The notes below the pieces were generated by a model. That model did not search any database. It saw only the letters and a program-made list of their open reading frames with translations, and was not told the origin of the DNA. Shown here piece by piece: positions 15,797 to 23,469 of a stretch of DNA of 38,493 nt (its first letter is position 1; the number at the start of each line of letters is the position of its first letter). The DNA lies in NCBI GenBank assembly GCA_002452295.1, contig DKEX01000028.1:79334-117826 (forward strand), written 5' to 3'. This DNA comes from Firmicutes bacterium UBA6811 (lineage in GTDB: Bacteria > Bacillota > SHA-98 > UBA4971). The translations under genes were made by a program, and so were the position numbers.

Positions 15797-17143
15797 CTAT
15801 CTCACAAACGGGAATGCGCCTTTTCGCATAGCGCGACGGGCAGCTTTCTCGGCGCCCCCGAATTGCCGGAGCATGCCTTTCACCTGTTCGAACTGGCGTA
15901 GCACGCTGTTGACGTCCTGGATGCGCGTGCCGCTTCCACGTGCGATCCTCCTGCGCCGGCTGCCGTCGATGATCGTGGGGCTTCTTCGCTCCTCCGGCGT
16001 CATGGAGTTTACTATCGCCTCAACCCGCCGTAGCTGGCCCTCGTCGACCTTGAGGTCAGAGACCCCGCGCACGCGGCTCATCCCAGGGATCATGGATAGT
16101 ATCTCATCAAGAGGACCGATCTTTCTCATCTGGCGAAGCTGGTCCGCGAAGTCTTCCAGGGTGAACTCGTTGGTTCTGATCTTCTCGGCCAGATCGCGGG
16201 CTTTCGTCTCATCGTAGGCCGCCTCCGCCTTCTCGATGAGGCTGAGGACGTCCCCCATTCCAAGGATGCGCGACGCCATTCTGTCAGGGTGGAATGGCTC
16301 GAGGGACTCAACCTTCTCGCCGACGCCGACGAACTTGATGGGCTTGCCGGTCACAGCTCTTGCCGATAGGGCCGCGCCGCCTCGCGCGTCGCCGTCCAGC
16401 TTGGTGAGGATGATTCCCGTAAGGCCCAGTCGCTCGTTGAACGTGCCGGCCACGTTCACGGCGTCCTGGCCGGTCATGGCGTCAACCACCAGGAGCACCT
16501 CGGATGGGCCGACCTCGCTTTTCATCCTCGAAAGCTCATCCATGAGCTCGTCATCGATGTGGAGCCGCCCCGCGGTATCCACGATCACCACGTCGCGACC
16601 GACCGATGCGGCGCGAGATGCCCCCTCCCTCGCAACGCGAACCGCGTCGTCACCCTCACGCGTGGCGACTACCTCCACCCCCACCTTCTCGCCAAGCACC
16701 TGAAGCTGGCGAATGGCGGCGGGCCGCCTCGTGTCGGCGGCGACCAGGAGGGGATGTTTGCCTTGCCTCTTGAGGAGGTTTGCGAGCTTGGCCGCGGTCG
16801 TCGTCTTGCCCGAGCCCTGGAGGCCCACAAGCATGACGACGGTCGGAGGCTTCGGGCTGTACTGGATCTTGCTCTCGGAGCCGCCCATCAACTCTACAAG
16901 CTCGGAGCTGACTATCTTTATGACATGCTGGGCGGGGGTGAGGCTTGCGGCCACCTCCTGCCCGCATGCGCGCTCGCGAACCTTCGCGATGAAGTCGCGG
17001 ACAACCTTGAAGTTCACGTCGGCCTCGAGAAGGGCGATGCGCACCTCGCGCAGGGCCTCGTCCACGTCATGCTCGCCGAGCTTGCCCTTGCTGCGTAGCC
17101 TGCGAAACGTCGCCTGCAACCGCGCTGTCAGGTTTTCAAACAC
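15797..17143 (-). CDS. ffh: Ffh, signal recognition particle GTPase (SRP54)
   Basis: 448 aa. Ffh with 4.5S RNA binds signal sequences and targets ribosomes to FtsY at the membrane. The N domain carries the ALLEADVNFKVVRDF motif. The G domain has G1 GLQGSGKT (107-114), DTRRPAAIRQL, the DTAGRLHIDDELM motif and TKLDGDARGGAAL. The C-terminal M domain follows (from about 300), with SMIPG and the RRRIARGSGT helix that binds RNA. It stops soon after RAMRKGAFPFVR, so the Met/Gly-rich tail is short. The GTG start has AGGAGGTG upstream and a very good promoter 30 bases before. ylxM, often upstream of ffh, is not present. Confidence 0.97.
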   Translation of the reverse strand: MFENLTARLQATFRRLRSKGKLGEHDVDEALREVRIALLEADVNFKVVRDFIAKVRERACGQEVAASLTPAQHVIKIVSSELVELMGGSESKIQYSPKPPTVVMLVGLQGSGKTTTAAKLANLLKRQGKHPLLVAADTRRPAAIRQLQVLGEKVGVEVVATREGDDAVRVAREGASRAASVGRDVVIVDTAGRLHIDDELMDELSRMKSEVGPSEVLLVVDAMTGQDAVNVAGTFNERLGLTGIILTKLDGDARGGAALSARAVTGKPIKFVGVGEKVESLEPFHPDRMASRILGMGDVLSLIEKAEAAYDETKARDLAEKIRTNEFTLEDFADQLRQMRKIGPLDEILSMIPGMSRVRGVSDLKVDEGQLRRVEAIVNSMTPEERRSPTIIDGSRRRRIARGSGTRIQDVNSVLRQFEQVKGMLRQFGGAEKAARRAMRKGAFPFVR

Positions 17144-17174
17144 GAGACCCCACCTCCTCTCGACTCACGCAAGT

Positions 17175-17203
17175 AGTATACACTGCGACGTGGCCGGAGT
17201 CAA
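17175..17203 (-). promoter_or_regulatory. Strong sigma-A promoter of the ffh operon
   Basis: Minus strand TTGACT (bases 17198-17203), 17-base spacer, TATACT (bases 17175-17180): 5/6 and 5/6 matches with ideal spacing. Transcription would start near 17168, about 25 bases before the ffh GTG. It lies in the 89-base ftsY-ffh gap. This promoter probably drives ffh through at least rnhB, and possibly through trmFO, because no intrinsic terminator is seen between them. Confidence 0.7.
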
Positions 17204-17232
17204 TTCGGAACGGGCCGGATGCGCATCTCCCG

Positions 17233-18336
17233 TCAGGCTTCGGCCCCTACAAATAGCGCATCCGCGAACTGGGCCGGGTCGAACTCGCGCAGGTCCTCGA
17301 GGCCCTCTCCGATGCCGACCAGCTTGACAGGGATACCTAGCTCCTCCCGAATCGCCAGAACGACGCCCCCCCTGGCCGTCCCGTCCAGCTTGGTCAGGGC
17401 GATCCCCGTGACCTCGACGGCATCCTTGAACGTGCGCGCCTGGGCGATGGCGTTCTGGCCGGACGTCGCGTCGAGCACGAGGAGCACCTCGTGAGGCGCG
17501 CCGGGTATCTCGCGTTCCACCACCCTCCGGACTTTCCTCAGCTCCTCCATGAGGTTCACTCGCGTGTGTAGCCTTCCCGCGGTGTCGAGGATGACGTAGT
17601 CCGCCTTCCGGGCGCTTGCGGCCTGGCACGCATCGTAGGCCACAGCCCCCGGGTCGCCGCCTTCCTCGTGGCGTATCACGTCTGCGCCCGCTCTCTCGCC
17701 CCAGATCTCGAGTTGCTCGATGGCAGCCGCTCTGAACGTGTCGGTTGCGCCCAGGATCACTCTCGACCCATCCCTGCGGAACCTGTACCCCAGCTTGCCC
17801 GCGGTCGTGGTCTTGCCGGTGCCGTTCACCCCCACGACCATGATGACGGTGGTTCCCGACGGATCCCTGCTGAGGGGCGCTTGCGGTCCGAGCACCTCGA
17901 GGATCTCCTCCTTGAGGTGCGCCATGAGATCTGGCACGCCCCCGCCTTCTTTCGGCCCTGCCGCCGCCACCCTTGACCTGAGGCCGCCGAGAAGCCTCGC
18001 CGCGGCCTTCACCCCCACGTCGGCCTGCAGAAGGATGGCCTCGAGCTCCCCGAAGAATTCCTCGTCGGGGACGGGCTTTCTGCCGAGAAGAGCCTCGACC
18101 TTCCCCACGAGACCGTCCCTGGTACGGGCAAGCCGGTCGGTGAGGCGGGCCAGCGCTCCTCTGGGCCCCGTGGCGCCCTCGGCCGGGCCCGGACCTGAGC
18201 CCGGGTCCGGGCTTGAGCCTATGTCAGAGTCGCGGCCCCCGCGCCCGTCCGCCGCCTGGGACTGCCGCTCCCCCTCATCGTCACCCCTGGTGAAAAGCCT
18301 CTTCACGAGCCGCCCCACGCCACCCGCTGCGCTCAT
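17233..18336 (-). CDS. ftsY: FtsY, SRP receptor GTPase
   Basis: 367 aa. FtsY docks SRP-ribosome complexes at the membrane. A short basic N-terminus (GRLVKRLFTRGDDEG) leads into an acidic/Gly/Pro-rich A-domain-like stretch, then the N domain and G domain. G1 is VGVNGTGKTTTAGKL. It is followed by GATDTFRAAAIEQLEIW, DTAGRLHTRVNLMEEL, ALTKLDGTARGG and the terminal GIGEGLEDLREFDPAQFADAL. The frame is open to 18501, inside smc. I chose ATG 18336 as the most family-like; ATG 18360 is an alternative, and neither has a convincing SD. smc-ftsY-ffh is the classical order. Confidence 0.95.
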   Translation of the reverse strand: MSAAGGVGRLVKRLFTRGDDEGERQSQAADGRGGRDSDIGSSPDPGSGPGPAEGATGPRGALARLTDRLARTRDGLVGKVEALLGRKPVPDEEFFGELEAILLQADVGVKAAARLLGGLRSRVAAAGPKEGGGVPDLMAHLKEEILEVLGPQAPLSRDPSGTTVIMVVGVNGTGKTTTAGKLGYRFRRDGSRVILGATDTFRAAAIEQLEIWGERAGADVIRHEEGGDPGAVAYDACQAASARKADYVILDTAGRLHTRVNLMEELRKVRRVVEREIPGAPHEVLLVLDATSGQNAIAQARTFKDAVEVTGIALTKLDGTARGGVVLAIREELGIPVKLVGIGEGLEDLREFDPAQFADALFVGAEA

Positions 18337-18466
18337 ATCCTGGTGCTCACACCCTCCCATATCTTCAAAGGGGCGGCCGCCGCAAGCTCCCCACCCCGAT
18401 AGAGTCCCCCGCCTCAGGTCGCGTCTATCCCCTGCGCGCGCCGGATAGCTCGCGGGCTCGGCCTCG

Positions 18467-21400
18467 TCATGCCGTCTCCTGCTGCCTTGCGCCTGCGCCA
18501 TCCATCCTCACGGAGATGAGCTTCGATATCCCGGACTCCTCCATGGTGACCCCGTAGAGAGCATCGGCCGCCTCCATCGTCCCTTTCCTGTGTGTCACGA
18601 CGATGAACTGGCCATCCTGCGAGGCGTCCCTGAGCACCTCGGTGAACCTTCCCACGTTGGCCTCATCGAGCGGCGCATCCACCTCGTCCAGCACGCAGAA
18701 CGGGCTCGGCCTCACCTCGAGCAGGGCAAACACCAGGGCAGCGGCCGCAAGCGCCCTTTCCCCCGCGGAGAGGAGGCCGAGGCTCTGCAGTCTCTTGCCT
18801 GGCGGCTCGGCGACGATCTCGATGCCTGGCGGGGGCGAGCCCTGGTCATCCAGGACAAGGTCCGCCCTGCCCCCGCCGAAGAGACGGCCAAACTTCCGGC
18901 CGAACTCCGCCCTTATGGCGTTGAACGTTTCCCGGAAGCGCCGTTCACTTTCGCGGTCTGACCGCTCCATGATCTCGCCGAGAAAGGCCCTGGCCCGGAG
19001 GATGTCATCCAGAGCCGATGTGAGCTGGCTTGCCCGTGCCCGGAGCGCCTCGTACACCGCGATGACGCCAGGGTCGACGGGCCCAAGGGCCTCCAGCTCC
19101 AACCTGAGGGACCTCGCCCTCCTCCATGCCTCATCTCTGTCGGATATCGACGACGCCTGCCTCCTGGCCTCGTCGATCGTGACGTGGTGCATCCGCTCGA
19201 GCTCGTCCCTGATGCGGTTCGCCTTCTCGGCAAGCCCCGCCTCCTCGATCTTGAGGCTGGCCCTCGCCCTCTGAATGTCCTCCAGTTCCCCCTGGCACAG
19301 GCGCAGCTTCGACTCCTTCTGAGCCACGCGGCGTGCAAGCTCGCGCCGCGCCTCCTTCGCCGTGGCAAGTGCCTGGTCCACCTCGGCCTTTTCGGAAGAC
19401 AGGGCCCCCAGCCTGGCCGCGGCCTCTGCCATATCCTCGCCGGCCGACCTCGACGTCCCGTCAAGGTTGGAAAGCTCAGCCTCCCGGGCCTCGATCTCCA
19501 CCGCCAGGTCGCGCGCCCGCGCATCCAGCGCCTGCACCTGCTCGCGAAGGCCTGTCGCCTCCTGGGTAAGGGACGCGATCCTCACCCGGAGACCGGTCAG
19601 CGCGCGACCAACTTCTTCGCGCCTGCGGACGATCTTCTCCAGGTCTGCAGCCAGATTCGCCTGGGCATCTGCAAGCTCGCGGCCAGCCGCATCGAGGCGG
19701 GCGCGCTTCTCCTCGAGCTGCCGCTTCGTCTCGTCGCGCGAGCCATCGCCCATGCTCCCCTGGTCGATCTCGTCCTTGCGCATCTTCGCCCTCGAACGAG
19801 ACCTCTCGAGGTCCCGCCGGGCTTGCGCGTGCATCGCCCCGGACCTCGCCGCCTCCAGCTCGAGCGCCTGCCTTCTCGACCGTGCATCCTCGAGAGCTTT
19901 CTCCGCACGGGCGACCACCTCCTCGGCCTCGGCGACGGCAAGGCCCGCGCCGTCATCGGCCGCCCGGGACTGGCGAGCGCTCTCCTCCAGCTCGGCAAGG
20001 CGTCGCCTTAGGGCAAGGGGGGTCTCCCGCTGCTTCGCCCGGCGGCTGCCCCCCGATATCGCGCCGCCCGGGAGCACCAGGTCGCCGTCAAGAGTGACCA
20101 CCTTGAGACGCGCGCCCGTGGCGCGTGCCAGCCGCACAGCCACATCGAGGCTCTTCACCACCACCGTGCGCCCCAGGAGGTGCTCAACAGCCCTCTGCAC
20201 CCGCTCGTCGCACGAGACGAGGCCTGAGGCTCTCCCCACCACGCCATCCATGGAGAGAGCCGCCTCCTCGGCCCTGGCGAGCCCCGCCGGCCTGATGAGG
20301 TCGAGCGGAAGGAAGGTGGCCCTCCCGAGGTCCCGTTCCTTGAGATGCTGCACCGCGGCTCGAGCGTGGGCATCTCCCTCCACGATGATGTCTGACATGG
20401 CCTGTCCCAGGGCCGACTCGATGGCGTGCTCGTACTCCCTGGGCACCCGGATGCAGTCTGCCACCGCCCCGATAACGCCGCCGAGCTCGCCGCGCCTCGC
20501 CGCGGCCAGCACCGCGCGGGCACCGTGAGGATACCAGTCGCCCCCCGAGGCGACCCTCTTCAGGGCCTCGGCCTCCAGAGACCTCTCACCCAACCTGGCC
20601 TGGATCGCCTGCCGCTTCGTCACAAGACTCTTGAGGCTCTCGCGGGCCGCGTGAAGCGTGCGTTCGATCCCGGCTATCTCCTGGGACACGACATGCGCGG
20701 CCCGGGCAAGCTCCTCGCGCCTCGCGGCCTCCCGGGCGACGATGCTCTCTATCTCGGCAAGCTCAGCGAGGGCGGCATCAAGCTCCCTTTTCTGTCGCTC
20801 CAGGTGCCTGGCCTGCGTGGCGTCCTCCAGTGACATTCTACCGAGTTCGTTCTTTACCTCCGCCGTCGCGGAAAGGACCTCTATGATATCGGCCTTGACC
20901 TTCCGGGCGGCCTCTTCGTCGAGCCTCTGCCGCTCGAAAAGGGAGTCGTCCTCCGCCTGTAGCGCACCCAGATCGTGCGATGCGGCGTCCAGCTCCGACG
21001 AGATCGCCCTGAGCCTGGCGTTCTTCGCGGCGCTTTCGCCGCTGCATATGGCCAGCCGCTCCCTGTCCTTCTCAACCGCCTGGGCGAGGGATTGCACCTG
21101 GGCCGCCTGCATCCTCGCCCGCTCCCTGCCAAGCGAGAGCCTCCCCTCCACCTTCTCGATCTCGGTGGCAAGCCAGGTGGCCCGCTCCTGCAGTCGGTCG
21201 CGCTCGTCCTCAATCGAGGCCAGCGCCTGCCTGTCCCCGGCGATCTCCGATCCAAGAGACTCGCGCAGGCGGGCTTCCCCGGCGAGCCTGGCGTCCACCT
21301 CGGAGACGGCCTGCGCAAGCTCGGCCCTTCTCCCCTCAACGGCATCAAGCTCCTCGAGAGCGAGGCCCACCTCCAGGCCTGATAGCTCCTGGCTGCACTC

Positions 21401-22048
21401 CTGGAACCGCCTGGCCTCGTCGGCCTTTCCCGCGAGCGGCTCCATCTGCCTGGCAAGCTCTCCCACCACGTCACGCACGCGCGTCACGGCGGCATCCGCG
21501 ATGGCGAGCCGTCTTCCGGCCTCTGCCCTGCGCGCCTTGTACCTGTGTATCCCGGCGGCCTCCTCCAGGAACGCCCTGCGCTCGTCGGAGCCGGCAGCCA
21601 GCATGGCGTCGATCTTGCCCTGCTCTATGACGGAGTAACCTTCCCTGCCCGCGCCCGTGTCCATGAAGAGGGCCTGGATGTCTTTCAAGCGGCAGGGGGC
21701 CCTGCAGATAAGGAACTCGCTCTCGCCGGACCGGTAGACCCGCCTGGTCACCGCGACCTCCACAAAATCCACCGGGAGCTGCCCGTCCACATTGTCGAAG
21801 ACGAGCGTCACCTCGGCGAACCCCAGCGGCTTCCTCGCCCCTGATCCGGCGAAGATGACGTCCTCCATCCGGGCTCCCCGGAGTATCCGCGCGCTCTGCT
21901 CACCCAGGACCCACCTGATGGCATCCGCGAGGTTGCTTTTCCCGCTTCCGTTGGGGCCGACGATCGCAGTGACGCCCGGCGAAAACTCGAGCTCCGTCCT
22001 GTCAGCAAAGGACTTGAACCCATAAAGTTCCATCCGCTTCAGGTACAA
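18467..22048 (-). CDS. smc: SMC chromosome condensation/segregation ATPase
   Basis: 1193 aa, normal size. SMC dimers with ScpA/ScpB organise the chromosome. The N-terminal head has Walker A GPNGSGKSN (31-39) and VLGEQ. A long coiled coil leads to the hinge (roughly residues 480-640, with GVIGAVADCIRVPREYEHAI and LVLPGGAISGG), then the return coiled coil. The C-terminal head has the signature motif and Walker B FCVLDEVDAPLDEANV. The signature reads LSAGE (1093-1097) instead of the near-universal LSGGE. I chose TTG 22048 because GGGAGG is 7 bases upstream and the product opens YLKRMELYGFKSFADRTEL. The ORF upstream to 22117 is not family-like. Confidence 0.97.
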   Translation of the reverse strand: MYLKRMELYGFKSFADRTELEFSPGVTAIVGPNGSGKSNLADAIRWVLGEQSARILRGARMEDVIFAGSGARKPLGFAEVTLVFDNVDGQLPVDFVEVAVTRRVYRSGESEFLICRAPCRLKDIQALFMDTGAGREGYSVIEQGKIDAMLAAGSDERRAFLEEAAGIHRYKARRAEAGRRLAIADAAVTRVRDVVGELARQMEPLAGKADEARRFQECSQELSGLEVGLALEELDAVEGRRAELAQAVSEVDARLAGEARLRESLGSEIAGDRQALASIEDERDRLQERATWLATEIEKVEGRLSLGRERARMQAAQVQSLAQAVEKDRERLAICSGESAAKNARLRAISSELDAASHDLGALQAEDDSLFERQRLDEEAARKVKADIIEVLSATAEVKNELGRMSLEDATQARHLERQKRELDAALAELAEIESIVAREAARREELARAAHVVSQEIAGIERTLHAARESLKSLVTKRQAIQARLGERSLEAEALKRVASGGDWYPHGARAVLAAARRGELGGVIGAVADCIRVPREYEHAIESALGQAMSDIIVEGDAHARAAVQHLKERDLGRATFLPLDLIRPAGLARAEEAALSMDGVVGRASGLVSCDERVQRAVEHLLGRTVVVKSLDVAVRLARATGARLKVVTLDGDLVLPGGAISGGSRRAKQRETPLALRRRLAELEESARQSRAADDGAGLAVAEAEEVVARAEKALEDARSRRQALELEAARSGAMHAQARRDLERSRSRAKMRKDEIDQGSMGDGSRDETKRQLEEKRARLDAAGRELADAQANLAADLEKIVRRREEVGRALTGLRVRIASLTQEATGLREQVQALDARARDLAVEIEAREAELSNLDGTSRSAGEDMAEAAARLGALSSEKAEVDQALATAKEARRELARRVAQKESKLRLCQGELEDIQRARASLKIEEAGLAEKANRIRDELERMHHVTIDEARRQASSISDRDEAWRRARSLRLELEALGPVDPGVIAVYEALRARASQLTSALDDILRARAFLGEIMERSDRESERRFRETFNAIRAEFGRKFGRLFGGGRADLVLDDQGSPPPGIEIVAEPPGKRLQSLGLLSAGERALAAAALVFALLEVRPSPFCVLDEVDAPLDEANVGRFTEVLRDASQDGQFIVVTHRKGTMEAADALYGVTMEESGISKLISVRMDGAGARQQETA

Positions 22049-22121
22049 GCTGAATCCTCCCTGCGGCGCGGCCTTGCCGCCCTGCCGCATTTCGACACGA
22101 ATCGCCCCAGGCTGCACTGGT

Positions 22122-22130
22122 ATTGTATCA
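22122..22130 (-). promoter_or_regulatory. Extended -10 promoter candidate for smc
   Basis: Minus strand TGATACAAT: an extended -10 (TGn) joined to TACAAT (5/6 match), about 75 bases before the smc TTG. No good -35 is found at 16-18 bases, which is acceptable for extended -10 promoters. It lies in the 130-base gap after the sigma-factor gene, where no terminator hairpin is seen. Confidence 0.4.
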
Positions 22131-22178
22131 TAGCCCCAGCCAAAAGAGAATCATCCAGAGGAGGAACTCGCTTGTCGC

Positions 22179-22871
22179 CTACAGGCTCACGCGGACCTCA
22201 AGGCAGAGGTCACGCCGCTTGCGGACCTTCTCGGGGATCTCGGGGTGCACGAGAGAGCCATACCTGTGCAGAAGGCGCCGCAGCTTGGCCTTGACGCGCG
22301 TGCGCGCGTTGTCCACGGACTTCGGGTCAAGCCCCATGGCCCTGCCGATCTCACCCGTGGTGTAGCCTCGAAGAAGGAGGGCGGTCACCGCGTACTCGAG
22401 CATCGAGAGATGGTTGCGCAGCACCTGCTCCACGCGGGTGCTGGCCCACTCGTTCTCCACGACGGCCTCGGGATCAACGTAGTTGCCCGCGAGGACGTCC
22501 AGCACCGTCCTGGTCTCCTCCCTGTCCACGTATGAATAGAGCGATATGGCCTGGTTCAGGACCCTCTGCCTGCCGCTGGTCTGACGGCGGAGGCTGTTGT
22601 ATATCTTGCGGATGATGCACAGGTACGCGAACGAACTGAACTTGACGCCGGGCTTGCCCGGGTCGTACTGGCGGATGGCGTCAAGGAGGCCCAGAAGCCC
22701 GTCCTGCATGAGGTCCTCGAAGTCCGAGCCTGCGATGGCGGGCGCGGTGACCCGGACTATGTGCCTCACCATGGGGACGTACTTTCGTATGAGGTCCTCG
22801 CGTGCTACCTCCTGACCGGACCTCGTCCGCTGCAGTAGCTCGAGGTCAAGCTCCTGGTTGGCGTCGGACAT
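22179..22871 (-). CDS. Sigma-70 family RNA polymerase sigma factor, SigH-like
   Basis: 230 aa. Region 2 has DLIRKYVPMVRHIVR, DFEDLMQDGLLGLLDAIRQYD and FSSFAYLCIIRKIYNSLRR, the core-binding and -10 recognition helices. Region 4 at the C-terminus has LLLRGYTTGEIGRAMGLDPKSVDNARTRVKAKLRRLL. The linker RQRVLNQAISLYSYV, then TRTVLDVLAG...DPEAVV, resembles SigH (Spo0H) of Bacillus. That sigma factor directs early-stationary and sporulation genes. Location between spoVS and smc is not the usual sigH place near the rpoB/nusG region, so it may be a second SigH-type factor rather than the orthologue. The ATG start has GAGGGGGAT upstream. The sigma-family call is certain; the SigH-like subgroup is probable. 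Confidence 0.9.
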   Translation of the reverse strand: MSDANQELDLELLQRTRSGQEVAREDLIRKYVPMVRHIVRVTAPAIAGSDFEDLMQDGLLGLLDAIRQYDPGKPGVKFSSFAYLCIIRKIYNSLRRQTSGRQRVLNQAISLYSYVDREETRTVLDVLAGNYVDPEAVVENEWASTRVEQVLRNHLSMLEYAVTALLLRGYTTGEIGRAMGLDPKSVDNARTRVKAKLRRLLHRYGSLVHPEIPEKVRKRRDLCLEVRVSL

Positions 22872-22909
22872 GCCCTATCCCCCTCGACAGGCCTTCTCGG
22901 TACCCGCTA

Positions 22910-22940
22910 AATATATACTGCCTGCCGTGGAGGAATATGA
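22910..22940 (-). promoter_or_regulatory. Weak promoter candidate for the SigH-like gene
   Basis: An AT-rich patch has minus-strand TCATATT (22934-22940) and TATATATT (22910-22917), 16 bases apart, about 40-70 bases before the ATG. The first box equals the sigma-E -35 consensus core, but the -10 fits only partly (5 of 8) and the spacing is one base longer than usual. A plain sigma-A promoter using TATATT with a poor -35 is equally possible. Confidence 0.2.
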
Positions 22941-22989
22941 TCCCCCGGTGGGACATGATCACCGCCCGGGATGGGCAAGTTCCCGATCA

Positions 22990-23031
22990 GAGAAACGGCC
23001 CGCCCCGGCGGTCGCGCCGCCATCGCGGGCC
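22990..23031 (-). terminator. Branched G+C-rich hairpin after spoVS, possible terminator
   Basis: On the minus strand GGCCCGC pairs with GCGGGCC (7 bp; + strand 22997-23003 with 23025-23031). Inside it a GGCGG/CCGCC stem (23007-23011 with 23017-23021) has a 5-base loop. The 3' side continues GTTTCTCTG, a weak U-rich stretch. It lies about 80 bases past the spoVS stop and could end the spoVS transcript before the sigma gene. The rest of the 238-base gap shows no ORF. Confidence 0.35.
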
Positions 23032-23109
23032 ATGGCCCTCAAAACCCCACATGACCTGGGTTGTGATGATTCCTCGGGAGATAACTCGAGGCACAAGTGC
23101 ACGCCAGCA

Positions 23110-23370
23110 TCACCTGGGCTCAACGATGAACTTTATCGCGGTCCTCTCCTCCCCGTCGATCTGAATCTCGACGAAAGCTGGGATGGTCACGAGGTCGATC
23201 CCGTTGGGCGCAACGAACCCTCGCGTGATAGCAATTGCCTTGACAGCCTGGTTAACAGCTCCTGCCCCGACCGCCTGCACCTCCGCGGACCCCCTTTCCC
23301 TGAGCACCGCGGCAAGGGCGCCTGCCACCGACTTGGGCTTTGATTGCGCTGATACCTTTAGTACCTCCAC
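23110..23370 (-). CDS. spoVS: Stage V sporulation protein SpoVS
   Basis: 86 aa, exactly the family length, from a GTG start. The sequence VEVLKVSAQSKPKSVAGALA, then ERGSAEVQAVGAGAVNQAVK, then RGFVAPNGIDL and IDGEERTAIKFIVEPR, is nearly identical to known SpoVS. The protein has an Alba-like fold and acts in spore septation/coat maturation in Bacillus; its molecular action is not settled. I chose GTG 23370 because GGAGGT is 7 bases upstream and the length is exact. The frame is open to 23430, but the 20 extra residues are not in the family. A sigma-H-type promoter lies about 50 bases before it. Confidence 0.97.
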   Translation of the reverse strand: MEVLKVSAQSKPKSVAGALAAVLRERGSAEVQAVGAGAVNQAVKAIAITRGFVAPNGIDLVTIPAFVEIQIDGEERTAIKFIVEPR

Positions 23371-23422
23371 GCCTTCTACCTCCCATTCCCAGGTTTTGGA
23401 CCATGCGCTTCTTGCCATATTT

Positions 23423-23451
23423 ATATTCAACGCCCTGCCAGAAGATCCTTC
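23423..23451 (-). promoter_or_regulatory. Sigma-H-type promoter of spoVS
   Basis: Minus strand GAAGGATCT (23443-23451), an 11-base spacer, then GTTGAATAT (23423-23431). The sigma-H consensus known from Bacillus is RnAGGAWWW and RnnGAATWW with about 11-12 bases between. Here 8 of 9 and 9 of 9 positions fit. spoVS is a known sigma-H target in Bacillus subtilis, which supports the reading. Start of transcription would be near 23415. Confidence 0.65.
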
Positions 23452-23469
23452 GTTAGGCGCAATTTCTCG

